A DNA stretch of 64,000 bases, from positions 47,617-111,616 of the forward strand of contig CADAEH010000007.1 in the NCBI GenBank assembly GCA_902786855.1, in the 5' to 3' direction. Positions 9,026 through 17,630 of this stretch are shown here, piece after piece. The notes beneath the pieces were generated by a model. It ran no database searches, was not told the DNA's origin, and saw nothing but the letters and a program-made list of their open reading frames with translations. Within the stretch, counting starts at the first letter, position 1, and each line of letters opens with the position of its first letter. A program made the position numbers and the translations under genes. Source of the DNA: an uncultured Eubacteriales bacterium. Its GTDB lineage: Bacteria > Bacillota > Clostridia > Peptostreptococcales > Anaerovoracaceae.

Positions 9026-9718
9026 ATGATTTATTCAGCAGAAGTGAAAGGCATGTGCCCGGTTCACCAGGGAGTACACCACGGCTCTGCACCGATTCCT
9101 GAAGAAGGAAAATGGGTCAAGCCTCAGCAGATATCCGACATTTCCGGATACACTCATGGTGTTGGCTGGTGTGCACCTCAGCAGGGTGCCTGCAAGCTTT
9201 CACTCAATGTTAAGGATGGCATCATCCAGGAAGCTCTTGTTGAGACCCTCGGCTGCTCCGGAATGACACATTCCGCAGCTATGGCCGCAGAGATCCTTCC
9301 GGGTCTTACGATACTTGAAGCTCTCAACACAGACCTCGTATGCGACGCTATCAACACAGCAATGAGAGAGATCTTCCTGCAGATCGTTTACGGACGTTCA
9401 CAGAGTGCTTTCTCAGAGGGAGGTCTCCAGATCGGTGCAGGTCTTGAAGACCTTGGTAAGGGCACAAGATCCATGGTCGGAACAACATACGGCACTCTTG
9501 AAAAGGGTCCGAGATATCTCGACCTTACAGAAGGTTATATCACACAGCTCGCTCTTGACGAGGATGACGAGATCATCGGCTACAAGTACCTTAACTTCGG
9601 CAAGATGATGGACTTCCTCAAGGCAGGCGATGATCCGGCAAAAGCTATCGAGAAGGCATCCGGCCAGTACGGACGCGTAGCTGACGCTGCAAAGCTGATC
9701 GATCCGCGCAAAGAATAA
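9026..9718 (+). CDS. NifU/IscU-like iron-sulfur cluster scaffold-related protein
   Basis: The 230-residue protein has a NifU-N-like core: GWCAPQQGACKL near residue 50 and LGCSGMTHSAAMAAEI near residue 77. The latter resembles the second cysteine region of IscU (GC...AS...). It also carries an N-terminal CPVHQ cysteine and a long C-terminal region not found in IscU. It is encoded just upstream of a GGGtGRT protein, the standard neighbour of this variant family, which is usually annotated as an iron-sulfur assembly scaffold. Iron-sulfur or metal handling is likely, but a scaffold role has not, to my knowledge, been shown for this subgroup. The start is fixed by ACAGGAGG before ATG 9026. Confidence 0.75.
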   Translation: MIYSAEVKGMCPVHQGVHHGSAPIPEEGKWVKPQQISDISGYTHGVGWCAPQQGACKLSLNVKDGIIQEALVETLGCSGMTHSAAMAAEILPGLTILEALNTDLVCDAINTAMREIFLQIVYGRSQSAFSEGGLQIGAGLEDLGKGTRSMVGTTYGTLEKGPRYLDLTEGYITQLALDEDDEIIGYKYLNFGKMMDFLKAGDDPAKAIEKASGQYGRVADAAKLIDPRKE

Positions 9719-9736
9719 TACAGGGAGGAAAGAGAC

Positions 9737-10756
9737 ATGATTACATTTGAATCTTACGAAAGAAGAGAAAAGCAGATCCTTTCCAAGCTGGCTGAGTACG
9801 GTATCGGATCTATAGAAGAAGCAGAAAAGATCACCAAGGATGCAGGCCTCGACGTTTATCACATGATCGAGAACATCCAGCCTATCTGCTTTGAGAACGC
9901 AAAGTGGGCTTACACAGTAGGTGCTGCTATCGCTATCAAAAAGAACTGCCGCAAGGCTGCTGACGCAGCAGCTGCTATCGGTGAAGGTCTGCAGGCATTC
10001 TGCATTCCTGGTTCCGTAGCTGACCGCCGCAAGGTAGGTCTCGGACACGGCAATCTCGGCAAGATGCTCCTTGAAGAGGACACTGAGTGCTTCGCATTCC
10101 TCGCAGGACACGAGTCATTCGCAGCTGCTGAAGGAGCTATCGGTATCGCTTCCAAGGCCAACAAGGTCCGTCAGAAACCTCTCAGAGTTATCCTCAACGG
10201 TCTCGGAAAGGACGCAGCTCAGATCATCTCAAGGATCAACGGATTCACATATGTTGAGACTGAGTATGACTACTTCACAGGCGAGCTCAAGGAAGTGTTC
10301 AGAAAGTGCTACTCCAAGGACCCTGAGAGCCCAAGAGCAAAGGTCAACTGCTACGGTGCTAACGACGTACAGGAAGGCGTAGCCATTCTGTGGAAGGAGA
10401 ACGTCGATGTTTCCATCACAGGAAACTCCACAAATCCGACAAGATTCCAGCATCCTGTTGCAGGAACATACAAGAAGGAAAGACTTGAAGCAGGCAAGAA
10501 GTATTTCTCAGTAGCATCCGGCGGCGGCACAGGCCGTACACTGCATCCTGACAACATGGCAGCAGGTCCTGCTTCCTACGGCATGACAGATACCATGGGA
10601 CGTATGCACTCCGACGCACAGTTCGCAGGATCCTCATCAGTACCTGCACACGTAGAGATGATGGGCCTCATCGGAGCAGGCAACAACCCGATGGTTGGTA
10701 TGACTGTATCCGTAGCAGTATCCGTAGAGGAAGCTGCAACAGCAGGGAAGTTCTAA
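9737..10756 (+). CDS. GGGtGRT family protein
   Basis: The 339-residue protein contains the name-giving motif GGGTGRTLHPDNMA near residues 257-270, followed by a conserved C-terminal region (YGMTDTMGRMHSDAQFAG and a GLIGAGNNPMVGM segment). These match the GGGtGRT family. It lies 18 bases after the NifU-like gene and is preceded by GGAGGAAAG, so they are one operon that ends in a perfect hairpin at 10787-10812. The biochemical role of the family is not established. The constant pairing with a NifU-like protein suggests a metal- or iron-sulfur-dependent enzyme or its maturation partner; that is inference. No transmembrane segment is seen. Confidence 0.85.
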   Translation: MITFESYERREKQILSKLAEYGIGSIEEAEKITKDAGLDVYHMIENIQPICFENAKWAYTVGAAIAIKKNCRKAADAAAAIGEGLQAFCIPGSVADRRKVGLGHGNLGKMLLEEDTECFAFLAGHESFAAAEGAIGIASKANKVRQKPLRVILNGLGKDAAQIISRINGFTYVETEYDYFTGELKEVFRKCYSKDPESPRAKVNCYGANDVQEGVAILWKENVDVSITGNSTNPTRFQHPVAGTYKKERLEAGKKYFSVASGGGTGRTLHPDNMAAGPASYGMTDTMGRMHSDAQFAGSSSVPAHVEMMGLIGAGNNPMVGMTVSVAVSVEEAATAGKF

Positions 10757-10786
10757 GCGGACAACTTCATAGTACACGTAATAAGA

Positions 10787-10818
10787 GAAACCGGCAGTCG
10801 ACTGCCGGTTTCATTTTG
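10787..10818 (+). terminator. intrinsic terminator of the NifU-like/GGGtGRT operon
   Basis: GAAACCGGCAGT (10787-10798) and ACTGCCGGTTTC (10801-10812) form a perfect 12-base inverted repeat and are followed by ATTTTG. Confidence 0.85.
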
Positions 10819-10850
10819 TTCTGTATTTGTCTCAGCGATTGCCGGTTCTG

Positions 10851-10859
10851 TGTTATAAT
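10851..10859 (+). promoter_or_regulatory. extended -10 promoter of the thioesterase/pyrophosphatase pair
   Basis: TGTTATAAT has the TGn extension directly before a perfect TATAAT. No good -35 box lies 16-18 bases upstream. It is 40 bases before the start of the thioesterase gene and just after the preceding terminator. Confidence 0.55.
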
Positions 10860-10898
10860 AACTATGTATGAAATAAAATAGGGAGAATATAGAGACAA

Positions 10899-11315
10899 AT
10901 GTCAGATAACAATAAGAAACTGGAAATCGGCATCTCCGGAGTAACTGAGGATGTCGTAACAGCTGAAAATGCTGCATCGGGAATGTCGAGCGGCGGACTG
11001 CCTGTATACGCTACACCGAGAATGATCGGTATGATGGAGTATACGGCATGGGCGAGCGTAGAGCCTTACATGGAAGAAGGCAAAGGGACAGTAGGCACTC
11101 ACCTGGATGTTTCGCATGTCAGCGCAAGTCCGATCGGAGCACACATCAGGATCGAGAGCGAGTTGACTGAGATAGACAGGCGCAGACTCGTATTCCGTGT
11201 CAGTGCTTTTGACGATGCGGGACTCATCGGTGAAGGGACACACGAGAGATTTATTGTAGATAATGAAAAATTCATGGAAAGGACAGCATCCAAGCTGGGA
11301 GCAATAAATGAGTAA
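10899..11315 (+). CDS. FlK-like hotdog-fold thioesterase
   Basis: The 138-residue protein has the layout of the fluoroacetyl-CoA thioesterase (FlK)-like hotdog family: YATPRMIGMMEYTA near residue 38, GTVGTHLDVSHVSASPIG near residue 67, and an EGTHERFIV strand near residue 110. The HLDVSH and EGTHER histidines are the expected active-site neighbourhood. It probably hydrolyses a small acyl-CoA; fluoroacetate itself is unlikely as the natural substrate. Its end overlaps the next gene by 8 bases, so it is coupled to the pyrophosphatase. Both would drive reactions by removing products, but no direct link is known. Confidence 0.8.
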   Translation: MSDNNKKLEIGISGVTEDVVTAENAASGMSSGGLPVYATPRMIGMMEYTAWASVEPYMEEGKGTVGTHLDVSHVSASPIGAHIRIESELTEIDRRRLVFRVSAFDDAGLIGEGTHERFIVDNEKFMERTASKLGAINE

Positions 11316-12924
11316 AGTATATATAACCGGACACAGAAACCCTGATCTTGACAGCCTGTGCGGGGCTCTTGCCTACGCAAGACTCAAAAATCTCACAGAT
11401 CCTGGTAATGAATATATCCCTGTCCACTGCAGCCCTGTCTCAGACAGCGTCAGGCAGCAGATGGAAGCGATGGAACTTGAGATCCCTCAGTACATGAAGG
11501 ATGTCCGTCCTAAAGTAAGAGACGTCATGCTCACTTCTTCGGGACGCCTGCAGACTAAGGCGCCTATCTTTGATCTGATCAAGACATACAGCACAGATAA
11601 ACCGTCAGTCGTACCGATCTATGAAGGTGATAAGTTCAAAGGACTTCTCAGTGTCGACGATATCACAGGATGGTTCCTTAACGACAATCAGGAAGAGACC
11701 CCTGTCTATGAATTCGTCATAGACAATATCCTCAAGGTCATCCCATCCAGGCTCATCAAGAAGGGCAAGGATGATGTGATAAAAGGTTCGCTTGCTGTCG
11801 GCGCTGCTTCCTTTGAGACATTTACATGCTTTATCGACGACATAGAGGAATGCATACTCGTTACAGGAGCCAGAAAGGAACACATCGAGTATGCTATGAG
11901 CAAGCAGATACCTGCGATCATCATCACTGCGGCAGAAGAAGAACCTGATATCGATTTCAGCGATTATGAAGGCACAGTCATCATGACTACCATCGGAACG
12001 GCTGAGACCATCAGAAGGGTCAGGATGGCAGAAGCTGTCGAGCTTATGATGCAGCAAAAGACCGAGACGATAGGTATCGATGACCTGTTTGCAGACGGCA
12101 GATCCATATTCATCAACTCGCATACCCGCGGACTTGCAGTCATGGACGGGAATGAATTTGCCGGCTTCGTTACGAGAAGATGCTTCCTTATGCAGCCTGA
12201 GTACAATGTGATCATGGTCGACCATAATGAACCTGCGCAGAGCATAGACGGCATTGAGACAGCCAATGTTCTTGAGATAATCGATCATCACCGGCTCGAC
12301 TCAGTATCGACTAAGATGCCGATCTTCATAGATGCAGAACCTCTCGGCAGCACATGTACGATCATATATCAGCAGTATCTGAGGCATGGCATAATGCCTG
12401 ATCCATATGCGGCAAAGATCATGCTGACAGGTATCATAGCTGATACACTCATCCTGAGGAGCCCTACTACGACTGCTACAGATATAAGCACTGTAGAGAT
12501 GCTTGCAAGGCTGGCGAAGGTAACAAGTATAGAAGAATTCGGAGAGAAGCTCTTCAGCATAACCGATAACCTCGAGATACAGGACCCTGAAGAGATGATC
12601 CTCTCTGATTTCAAGAAATATGAGTCAGGCGGAGTGCGCATGGGTATAGGTCAGTGCGAGGTCACCACTCTCAGCAATGTCGGCGAATACGCAAATAAGT
12701 ATCTTGAAGCTCTGGAGACAGTCAGGAACAGAGAGGGTCTTGACTGGGCTCTCCTGATGATCACCGATGTACTGAGGGAAAAGAGCGTGCTGCTTGCTAC
12801 GGACCACAGAGCAAACAGAGAACTCCCTTACAAGATGAGCAAAAGGCAGATCTACAGGATGCCGGGCGTAATGAGCCGTAAGAAGCAGCTGCTTCCGGCC
12901 CTGATAGCCATTACTGCAAAGTAA
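11308..12924 (+). CDS. CBS-domain manganese-dependent inorganic pyrophosphatase (family II)
   Basis: The enzyme hydrolyses pyrophosphate to phosphate. The N-terminal DHH half begins GHRNPDLDS, two regulatory CBS regions (about residues 70-125 and 245-290) flank a DRTGG-like domain, and catalysis resumes with MVDHNE and IIDHHRLDS (about 305-335). A DHHA2 domain closes the protein, including KSVLLATDHRAN near residue 492. At 538 residues it has the length of CBS-PPases rather than of the roughly 310-residue simple family II enzymes. In this class adenine nucleotides bound at the CBS domains tune activity, and the DRTGG domain can bind diadenosine polyphosphates. All metal-binding signature residues appear present. 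Confidence 0.92.
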   Translation: MSKVYITGHRNPDLDSLCGALAYARLKNLTDPGNEYIPVHCSPVSDSVRQQMEAMELEIPQYMKDVRPKVRDVMLTSSGRLQTKAPIFDLIKTYSTDKPSVVPIYEGDKFKGLLSVDDITGWFLNDNQEETPVYEFVIDNILKVIPSRLIKKGKDDVIKGSLAVGAASFETFTCFIDDIEECILVTGARKEHIEYAMSKQIPAIIITAAEEEPDIDFSDYEGTVIMTTIGTAETIRRVRMAEAVELMMQQKTETIGIDDLFADGRSIFINSHTRGLAVMDGNEFAGFVTRRCFLMQPEYNVIMVDHNEPAQSIDGIETANVLEIIDHHRLDSVSTKMPIFIDAEPLGSTCTIIYQQYLRHGIMPDPYAAKIMLTGIIADTLILRSPTTTATDISTVEMLARLAKVTSIEEFGEKLFSITDNLEIQDPEEMILSDFKKYESGGVRMGIGQCEVTTLSNVGEYANKYLEALETVRNREGLDWALLMITDVLREKSVLLATDHRANRELPYKMSKRQIYRMPGVMSRKKQLLPALIAITAK

Positions 12925-12962
12925 CAGACACCTTATTATTTTCAGCAAAACGGAGCATTGAT

Positions 12963-14648
12963 ATGAAGACGAACTGGTACAAGGAAGCTGTCATATATCA
13001 GATATATCCTTTCAGCTTCATGGACGCGAACAATGACGGGATGGGCGATATACCCGGCATTATCTCCAGGCTGGACTATATAAAGGATCTCGGTGCGACT
13101 GCGATATGGTTCTCGCCTCTCTATGTATCGCCATGCAAGGATTACGGATATGATGTGGCTGACTACAAGGCTATAGATCCTAAGTTCGGGACAATGGAAG
13201 ATTTTGATCTCCTTATGGATGAGTGCCGCAAGAGAGGTCTCCGCATCATCATGGATATGGTGCTGAATCACACCAGCGACCAGCATCCCTGGTTCAAGGC
13301 GGCACTTGCAGACCCAAATTCTCCATACAGAGATTACTACATCATAAGAAACGGGAAACACAAAAAAGGAAAGCTACTGCCTCCGACCAACTGGACATCG
13401 TCATTCACCGGCCCGGCATGGCAGCAGATCGGTGATACGGAGGAGTTTTATCTGCATCTCTTTGCGCCTGAGCAGCCCGATCTGAACTGGGAGAATCCCG
13501 CTGTCAGAGATGAGATCATCGACATTCTTACATTCTGGCTTGAAAAGGGCGTCAGCGGATTCAGGTTCGATGTGTTCAATATGTATTCCAAAGTCTACCC
13601 GCTCAGGGATGACCGGTCACCGTTCAGATTCCAGAAGGGTACCCCTTATTTTGTCGACGGTCCGAGGATGCATGAATTCCTGCAGGAGATGAATGACAGG
13701 GCGCTGTCACTTTATGATACATATACAGTCGGTGAATCATACATACCTGATGAAGAGGATGCTCACAGATATATACATGAGGAGTCGGGTGAGCTTGATT
13801 CCATATTCGATTTTGAGCACCTGACCTCAGACAATGCTCTGAAATTCTTCCCTGAGCCTTTTGACCTTAAGCGGTTCAAAAGAGGCCTTCTTGGTCCACA
13901 GCTCAGATATCACGGCTCGGGATGGAATACGCTGGTGCTCGAGAATCACGACAACGGCAGGAGCATCTGCCGGTTCGGGATAAATACGAAGCGCTGGCGC
14001 TATGAAGCGGCGACATTCCTGGCCATGGTCACATTCCTGGGCTGGGGTACACCGTTCATATATCAGGGAGAAGAGATCGGCATGACCAATTCTGCTTTCT
14101 GCAGCATGGATGAACTGAAAGATCCTGTGTCGCATTTCGTCTATGATATGATGACAGAAAAGCTGCACATACCTGCACGCACAGCCTTTGCCATGATCCT
14201 TCGCGGTGCGAGAGACCATGCGAGGACACCGATGCAGTGGAACACTTCTGTCAATGCCGGATTCAATGCCGGAGCAGAGCCGTGGCAGTGTGTTAACCCG
14301 GCATATATGAGGATCAATGCTGATGCAGACATGGCATCAGACAGATCCATATACAAGTTCTACCAGAAACTGCTGGCTCTCAGGAGTTCTGAACAGATAC
14401 TGCTGCACGGAGAGACCATCGAATACGATCCTGATGACAAGAACATCATTGCATATTCGAGGACACTTGAAGGCAGGCGTATGCTGATAGTCGGAAATTT
14501 CTCCGGCCGCGCGCATAATTACAACATACCTGCGGATTTTGAGACTGGAGAATTAAGTATTGCTTTATCAAATTATAACGGTCAGACCGTGGGAAGAAAA
14601 ATGAAGCTCCGGCCGTATGAGGCGATACTTTTCAGAGAGGAAAGATAA
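12963..14648 (+). CDS. GH13 alpha-glucosidase (oligo-1,6-glucosidase / trehalose-6-phosphate hydrolase type)
   Basis: The 561-residue glycoside hydrolase starts MKTNWYKEAVIYQIYPFSF, typical of the MalL/TreC branch of GH13. The catalytic set is visible: GFRFDVFN with the nucleophile Asp near residue 202, TVGES with the general acid Glu near residue 258, and ENHDNGR with the transition-state Asp near residue 330. It also has MVLNHTSDQHPWF near residue 100. There is no signal peptide, so it acts on imported sugars in the cytoplasm. Alpha-1,6 isomalto-oligosaccharides or sucrose/maltose-type glucosides are likely; the exact substrate cannot be read. No sugar phosphotransferase gene is adjacent. 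The ribosome binding site (ACGGAGCATTGAT) is modest. Confidence 0.9.
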   Translation: MKTNWYKEAVIYQIYPFSFMDANNDGMGDIPGIISRLDYIKDLGATAIWFSPLYVSPCKDYGYDVADYKAIDPKFGTMEDFDLLMDECRKRGLRIIMDMVLNHTSDQHPWFKAALADPNSPYRDYYIIRNGKHKKGKLLPPTNWTSSFTGPAWQQIGDTEEFYLHLFAPEQPDLNWENPAVRDEIIDILTFWLEKGVSGFRFDVFNMYSKVYPLRDDRSPFRFQKGTPYFVDGPRMHEFLQEMNDRALSLYDTYTVGESYIPDEEDAHRYIHEESGELDSIFDFEHLTSDNALKFFPEPFDLKRFKRGLLGPQLRYHGSGWNTLVLENHDNGRSICRFGINTKRWRYEAATFLAMVTFLGWGTPFIYQGEEIGMTNSAFCSMDELKDPVSHFVYDMMTEKLHIPARTAFAMILRGARDHARTPMQWNTSVNAGFNAGAEPWQCVNPAYMRINADADMASDRSIYKFYQKLLALRSSEQILLHGETIEYDPDDKNIIAYSRTLEGRRMLIVGNFSGRAHNYNIPADFETGELSIALSNYNGQTVGRKMKLRPYEAILFREER

Positions 14649-14706
14649 CAGCCACGCTTCAGGCTGCATCATATTTTCAATAATTACATGAAAGGCGGTA
14701 ACAGTA

Positions 14707-15879
14707 ATGTCAATAGGATTTTATGCTCCAACCAATGTTACATTCGGCGCAGGTGCTGAAGACAAAGTCGCGGAAGTGCTTAAAGGATACGGAGCTGAAA
14801 AAGTGCTCGTGCATTTCGGAGGCGGCTCAGTAAAGCGTTCAGGACTGCTGGATAAAGTAGAAAAAAGCCTGACGTCTGCCGGCATCGGATTCATCGAACT
14901 CGGCGGGGTCGTTCCTAATCCGAGAGTGAGCCTGGTTCGCAAAGGGATCGAACTCGTGAATAACGAGGGTATCGATTTTATACTTGCAGTCGGCGGCGGC
15001 TCAGTGCTTGACAGCGCCAAGGCAATCGGTTACGGCGCATACGGCGGCGGTGATGTATGGGACTTCTACTGCGGAAAGAGAAAGGTCGAGGGCACAGTTC
15101 CTGTGGGATGTATCCTCACACTTTCAGCAACAGGCTCCGAGATGAGTGATTCATCTGTTATCACTAATGACGAGACTGATCCTGTATACAAGAGGGGAGT
15201 CAGCACAGATTTCGGCAGAGTCAAATTCTCTCTGCTTGATCCTGAATTGACATACACTGTTTCAAAATATCAGACAGCATCAGGTTCAGTCGATATCATG
15301 ATGCATACTCTTGAGAGATACTTCCATCAGGGTTATGCACTGGACTTTACTGATGAGCTTTCATTCACCTTGCTTCGCGAAGTCATTAAGAACACACCGA
15401 TCGCACTCGAGCATCCTGATGATTATGATGCGAGAGCCAACCTGATGTGGTGCGGTTCTCTTTCACACAATGGTCTCATGGCAGTCGGTAACTCAAACAA
15501 GGGTGACTGGGCATGCCACCAGATAGAGCACGAGCTCTCCGCAGAATATGATGTTGCACACGGTGCAGGTCTCGCTGCTGTATGGGGATCATGGGCGAGA
15601 TACGTTCTGGATACAGATCCTGACAGATTCGTCAAGCTCGGTAAGGGAGTATTCGGCGAGAGCGATCCTGTCAAGACAATAGAGAAGTTCGAGGAATTCT
15701 TCAGATCAATAGATATGCCTACAGATATCAAGGGCCTTGGACTTGAGTTTGATGAAGCGGCCTGCCGCAAAGCGGCTCTCGGAGTCACTTTCCAGGATGC
15801 CCGTACTATAGGCAACTTCAAGGTGCTCAAAACAGAGGACATCTTCAACATCTACATGATGGCTTCAGGCCTGAAATAG
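14707..15879 (+). CDS. iron-containing alcohol dehydrogenase (butanol dehydrogenase-like)
   Basis: The 390-residue group III alcohol dehydrogenase starts MSIGFYAPTNVTFGAGA. It has GGGSVLDSAKAIGYGAY near residue 98 for the nicotinamide cofactor, and a metal site including SVDIMMHTLERYF near residue 195 and CHQIEHELSAEYDVAHGAG near residue 270. The length and motifs match the NAD(P)H-dependent butanol dehydrogenase/YqhD branch, which reduces aldehydes to alcohols during fermentation. GGCGG in a weak ribosome binding site precedes ATG 14707. The aldehyde range and the choice of NADH or NADPH cannot be decided by eye. Confidence 0.92.
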   Translation: MSIGFYAPTNVTFGAGAEDKVAEVLKGYGAEKVLVHFGGGSVKRSGLLDKVEKSLTSAGIGFIELGGVVPNPRVSLVRKGIELVNNEGIDFILAVGGGSVLDSAKAIGYGAYGGGDVWDFYCGKRKVEGTVPVGCILTLSATGSEMSDSSVITNDETDPVYKRGVSTDFGRVKFSLLDPELTYTVSKYQTASGSVDIMMHTLERYFHQGYALDFTDELSFTLLREVIKNTPIALEHPDDYDARANLMWCGSLSHNGLMAVGNSNKGDWACHQIEHELSAEYDVAHGAGLAAVWGSWARYVLDTDPDRFVKLGKGVFGESDPVKTIEKFEEFFRSIDMPTDIKGLGLEFDEAACRKAALGVTFQDARTIGNFKVLKTEDIFNIYMMASGLK

Positions 15880-15947
15880 AAAACATATATCGTACATAAA
15901 AAGATAAGTATCCATCAGCATCATTTCAGGAAGAAAAGGAGAGGGCT

Positions 15948-16682
15948 ATGAAACCGGAAATTGAAAAGTTTAAGAAGATCATAGACGAGAGCAACAATAT
16001 CGTATTCTTCGGCGGTGCCGGCGTTTCTACTGAAAGTGGCATTCCTGATTTCAGAAGCGCGAACGGTATCTACAATATGGACCTCGGCAGAGAAGTATCT
16101 CCGGAGGAGATGATCTCTCATACATTTTATGTAAGACACACGAAAGATTTCTATGATTTCTACAAGGATAAGCTGATCTACAAGGATGCTCAGCCTAACG
16201 CATGCCATAAGGCTCTTGCAGAGCTCGAAAAGCAGGGCAAGGTCAAAGCTGTAGTCACTCAGAATATCGACGGACTGCATCAGCTTGCCGGAAGCAAAAC
16301 AGTGTTCGAGCTGCACGGGTCTGTATTACGCAATTATTGCGAGAGATGCCATGCTTTCTATGGTGTCGACAAGGTCCTCGAGAGCGAAGGCGTTCCTTAC
16401 TGCGACAAGTGCGGCGGCAGGATCAAGCCGGATGTGGTACTTTATGAAGAGGGTCTCGACGAGGATGTCATAAACGGAGCTGTAAACGCAATCTCAAGGG
16501 CAGATACGCTTATTGTCGGAGGAACTACTCTGATAGTGTATCCGGCAGCCGGCCTCATCAGATATTTCAGGGGGAAAAATCTGGTACTGATCAACATGAC
16601 GGCGACATCAGCTGATAATTCAGCGTCTCTCGTTATCAGAGACAAGATAGGAGAGGTCTTCAGCCAGGTCATGGGCTGGTAA
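15948..16682 (+). CDS. cobB: NAD-dependent protein deacylase (sirtuin)
   Basis: The 244-residue Sir2-family enzyme has the NAD-binding motif GGAGVSTESGIPDFRSANG (about residues 23-41), TQNIDGLHQLAG near residue 105, and catalytic His in ELHGS near residue 122. A structural zinc is bound by Cys 131, 134, 152 and 155 (CERC and CDKC). It removes acyl groups from lysines using NAD. AAAAGGAGAGG precedes ATG 15948. A symmetrical hairpin follows the gene at 16709-16745. The choice between deacetylase and desuccinylase activity is not settled: the Tyr/Arg pair diagnostic of desuccinylases was not identified. Confidence 0.92.
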   Translation: MKPEIEKFKKIIDESNNIVFFGGAGVSTESGIPDFRSANGIYNMDLGREVSPEEMISHTFYVRHTKDFYDFYKDKLIYKDAQPNACHKALAELEKQGKVKAVVTQNIDGLHQLAGSKTVFELHGSVLRNYCERCHAFYGVDKVLESEGVPYCDKCGGRIKPDVVLYEEGLDEDVINGAVNAISRADTLIVGGTTLIVYPAAGLIRYFRGKNLVLINMTATSADNSASLVIRDKIGEVFSQVMGW

Positions 16683-16708
16683 TATCTCTTATCGAGTGCA
16701 TAAAGCAG

Positions 16709-16745
16709 AAAAACACGGCGGACCATCAAGGGCTCGCCGTGTTTT
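16709..16745. terminator. bidirectional terminator between cobB and the DUF3343 gene
   Basis: AAAACACGGCG (16710-16720) pairs with CGCCGTGTTTT (16735-16745). The A-run and T-run on its two sides make it usable by both converging genes. Confidence 0.8.
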
Positions 16746-16774
16746 GCAATTTACAGGATGATGCTGTCTGTTTA

Positions 16775-17053
16775 TCAAACTATCTTTCCGATAGGATCAC
16801 ACTGTATTTCACCGGAAGCGACATCGCGTGTTACATGATAGTATGCATAGTCTTCCGGTGACAGCTTGCTGCTTTCTCTGAAGATGGCTTCTGCCTCTTC
16901 ACGCTTTTCAGGCTTGATGCGCACTGAAATGCCGCAGCTTGCCGAGATGAATCTCGGAACAGGCATGATTGTCACTCCCGCAGGTTTAAGCAGTTTTTCT
17001 GTCGATATAGCTGCGTGAGTCGATTCAAAAGTCAAAAGATAGTATTCGTTCAT
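16775..17053 (-). CDS. DUF3343 protein (putative Se/S carrier-like)
   Basis: The 92-residue protein begins MNEYYLLTFESTHAAISTEK and contains FISASCGISVR near residue 36, the conserved cysteine segment of the DUF3343 family, which is annotated as a putative selenium/sulfur carrier. It follows yedF by one base on the same strand, as in many selenium-using Clostridia. A thiol-based carrier function for this family is hypothetical. Its own ribosome binding site is weak, so translation is probably coupled to yedF. Confidence 0.8.
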   Translation of the reverse strand: MNEYYLLTFESTHAAISTEKLLKPAGVTIMPVPRFISASCGISVRIKPEKREEAEAIFRESSKLSPEDYAYYHVTRDVASGEIQCDPIGKIV

Positions 17054-17054
17054 A

Positions 17055-17630
17055 TTACAGCTTGATTACCTTGCTTACTTCCTGCATAGCGCCGAGGATG
17101 TCATACATGTTGCTGACAGTTCCTACTTTGAGCTCATCCTTAAGTCCATAGAAGTTCAGACATGTTCCGCATACGAGGACCTGAGTTCCCTTTTCGATGA
17201 GAGTGTTCAGATTTTCAACGATCTGAGGCTCAACTCCTGTTACCAGCTTGACGCCCTCGTTCATGAAGAGAACATATGAAGGAACCTTATCAGACTCGCT
17301 GAGTGTGAAGATCGCCATCTTGGCAAGATTTCCGCCAAGTTCGCTGTTGTTGGTTCCGATAGCGTTTGTATTGAAGAAAACGGCATAAGTGTCAGCTTCT
17401 GCTCCTGCCGCGCCTACCTTCGTTTCGCCGTTAGCGAATTTTACCAGGAACTTGTCTCCGCAAGGTTCGCTTGTTGCAGGTCTGCCAAGAGCGTCGCCGA
17501 GTCTTGTCAGATTTCCTACCTGAGTAGGCCCGTCAACGATGATCTCTACATCCTGAGCTCCGGCTTCGAGCTCCTTCTTAGCCATGATTACAGGGATAGG
17601 GCACTGCTTGCCGCCAGCATCGATTCTCAT
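17055..17630 (-). CDS. yedF: sulfurtransferase-like selenium metabolism protein YedF
   Basis: The 191-residue protein joins an N-terminal TusA-type domain (GGKQCPIPV, Cys10 as the sulfur carrier) to a C-terminal DsrE-like domain (about residues 85-190) with VLVCGTCLNFYGL near residue 150. This two-domain form is the YedF of selenium-utilising Firmicutes, thought to handle sulfur or selenium for selenoprotein or selenouridine pathways. A strong GGAGG ribosome binding site precedes ATG 17630. The gene heads a two-gene minus-strand operon with DUF3343. Selenophosphate synthetase and other selenium genes are not in the window. Confidence 0.88.
   Translation of the reverse strand: MRIDAGGKQCPIPVIMAKKELEAGAQDVEIIVDGPTQVGNLTRLGDALGRPATSEPCGDKFLVKFANGETKVGAAGAEADTYAVFFNTNAIGTNNSELGGNLAKMAIFTLSESDKVPSYVLFMNEGVKLVTGVEPQIVENLNTLIEKGTQVLVCGTCLNFYGLKDELKVGTVSNMYDILGAMQEVSKVIKL

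Noticed and set aside
9413-10111. A 232-residue minus-strand open frame across the NifU-like and GGGtGRT genes
   Set aside because: It is Cys/Ser/Leu-rich, antisense to two well-supported genes, and lacks a ribosome binding site and family motifs.
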